Origin: CANMXU01 sp052030545
GTDB taxonomy: Bacteria; Pseudomonadota; Gammaproteobacteria; Enterobacterales; Alteromonadaceae
Assembly: GCF_052030545.1 (NCBI RefSeq)
Contig: NZ_JBPDIH010000002.1
Span: forward strand, 558,001-622,000
Direction of reading: 5' to 3'
Length of the DNA: 64,000 bases
Shown: positions 63,916 to 64,000 of the stretch, piece after piece
Layout of the letters: each line of letters opens with the position of its first letter
How positions within the stretch are numbered: the first letter of the stretch is position 1
Translations under genes and position numbers: made by a program
The notes under the pieces: generated by a model
What the model saw: the letters and a program-made list of their open reading frames with translations, nothing else
Database searches by the model: none
What the model was told of the DNA's origin: nothing

Positions 63916-64000
63916 CTAAACCATATCGTCAAACGGGTTAGTGCTTGGTAGCTTGATCGCTTGCTCAAACGTTGGCATATTCAATTCGTCTTGGCTAATT
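63916..64000 (-). CDS. C-terminal end of an unidentified gene (5' part beyond the window)
   Basis: The minus strand has an open frame from the right edge to a TAG stop at 63916-63918, ending ..FEQAIKLPSTNPFDDMV. Only 27 codons are visible; they are in ordinary residue use and a terminator-like hairpin follows at 63848-63875, which supports a real gene end. The product cannot be named. Confidence 0.5.
   Translation of the reverse strand, partial: ISQDELNMPTFEQAIKLPSTNPFDDMV

Overview
The window looks like a chromosomal stretch from a marine gammaproteobacterium of the order Alteromonadales, probably Colwelliaceae (Thalassotalea/Colwellia type). The grounds are AT-rich DNA, a core gene order typical of gammaproteobacteria (obg-rpmA-rplU divergent from ispB; mdh divergent from argR; glnK-amtB; gltBD), large TonB-dependent receptors, and Lrp-type control of putA. 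This placement is inference from gene content, not a database result. I see no rRNA, tRNA, CRISPR array, prophage or insertion sequence.

Layout. 1-6 kb: an M16 metalloprotease lipoprotein (runs off the left edge), divergent from a large TonB-dependent receptor, followed by two terminators and a ~150-bp imperfect inverted-repeat element. 6-16 kb: housekeeping core (obg, rpmA, rplU / ispB, a PqiA-like membrane protein, mdh / argR, a DyP-type peroxidase) and the nitrogen-sensing glnK-amtB operon with a recognisable sigma-54 promoter and NtrC-like sites, then a potassium-channel-like protein and an HDOD protein. 16-23 kb: DUF2797 and GIY-YIG proteins, DUF3581, an exported hypothetical protein, a periplasmic ATP-dependent DNA ligase, a methyltransferase and a beta-helix surface protein with a GlyGly-CTERM tail. 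23-34 kb: a sodium-coupled transporter, a second HDOD protein, an Lrp regulator divergent from putA, and a GAF-GAF-GGDEF-EAL protein. Heptanucleotide tandem arrays sit just after the stop codons of the transporter and the GGDEF-EAL gene. 34-42 kb: a 2-oxoglutarate oxygenase, an RND pump with its adaptor, a NagX-like membrane acyltransferase, TerB-like and CvfB-like proteins.

42-47 kb: a probable zinc-uptake locus (ZnuD-like receptor with His/Asp/Glu-rich loops plus a small CxxC exported protein) with a near-perfect Zur box over its promoter. 47-50 kb: a TraF-like outer-membrane protein, then a dapA-like gene and an M14 deacylase-like gene preceded by a clear lysine riboswitch. 50-56 kb: a duplicated HCCA-isomerase-like thioredoxin-fold protein, rsmC, a sensor kinase, arcA and a stand-alone Hpt protein (an apparent split Arc phosphorelay), and folE2. 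56.8-62.8 kb: gltB-gltD. The right end holds a periplasmic solute-binding-like protein whose stop codon lies in a 17-bp tandem array, and the last codons of an unidentified minus-strand gene.

No single dramatic new system is evident. The most interesting signals are the lysine-riboswitch operon, the 17-bp arrays spanning stop codons in two unrelated genes, the 3'-UTR heptamer arrays, the Zur-controlled zinc locus and the arcA-Hpt arrangement.
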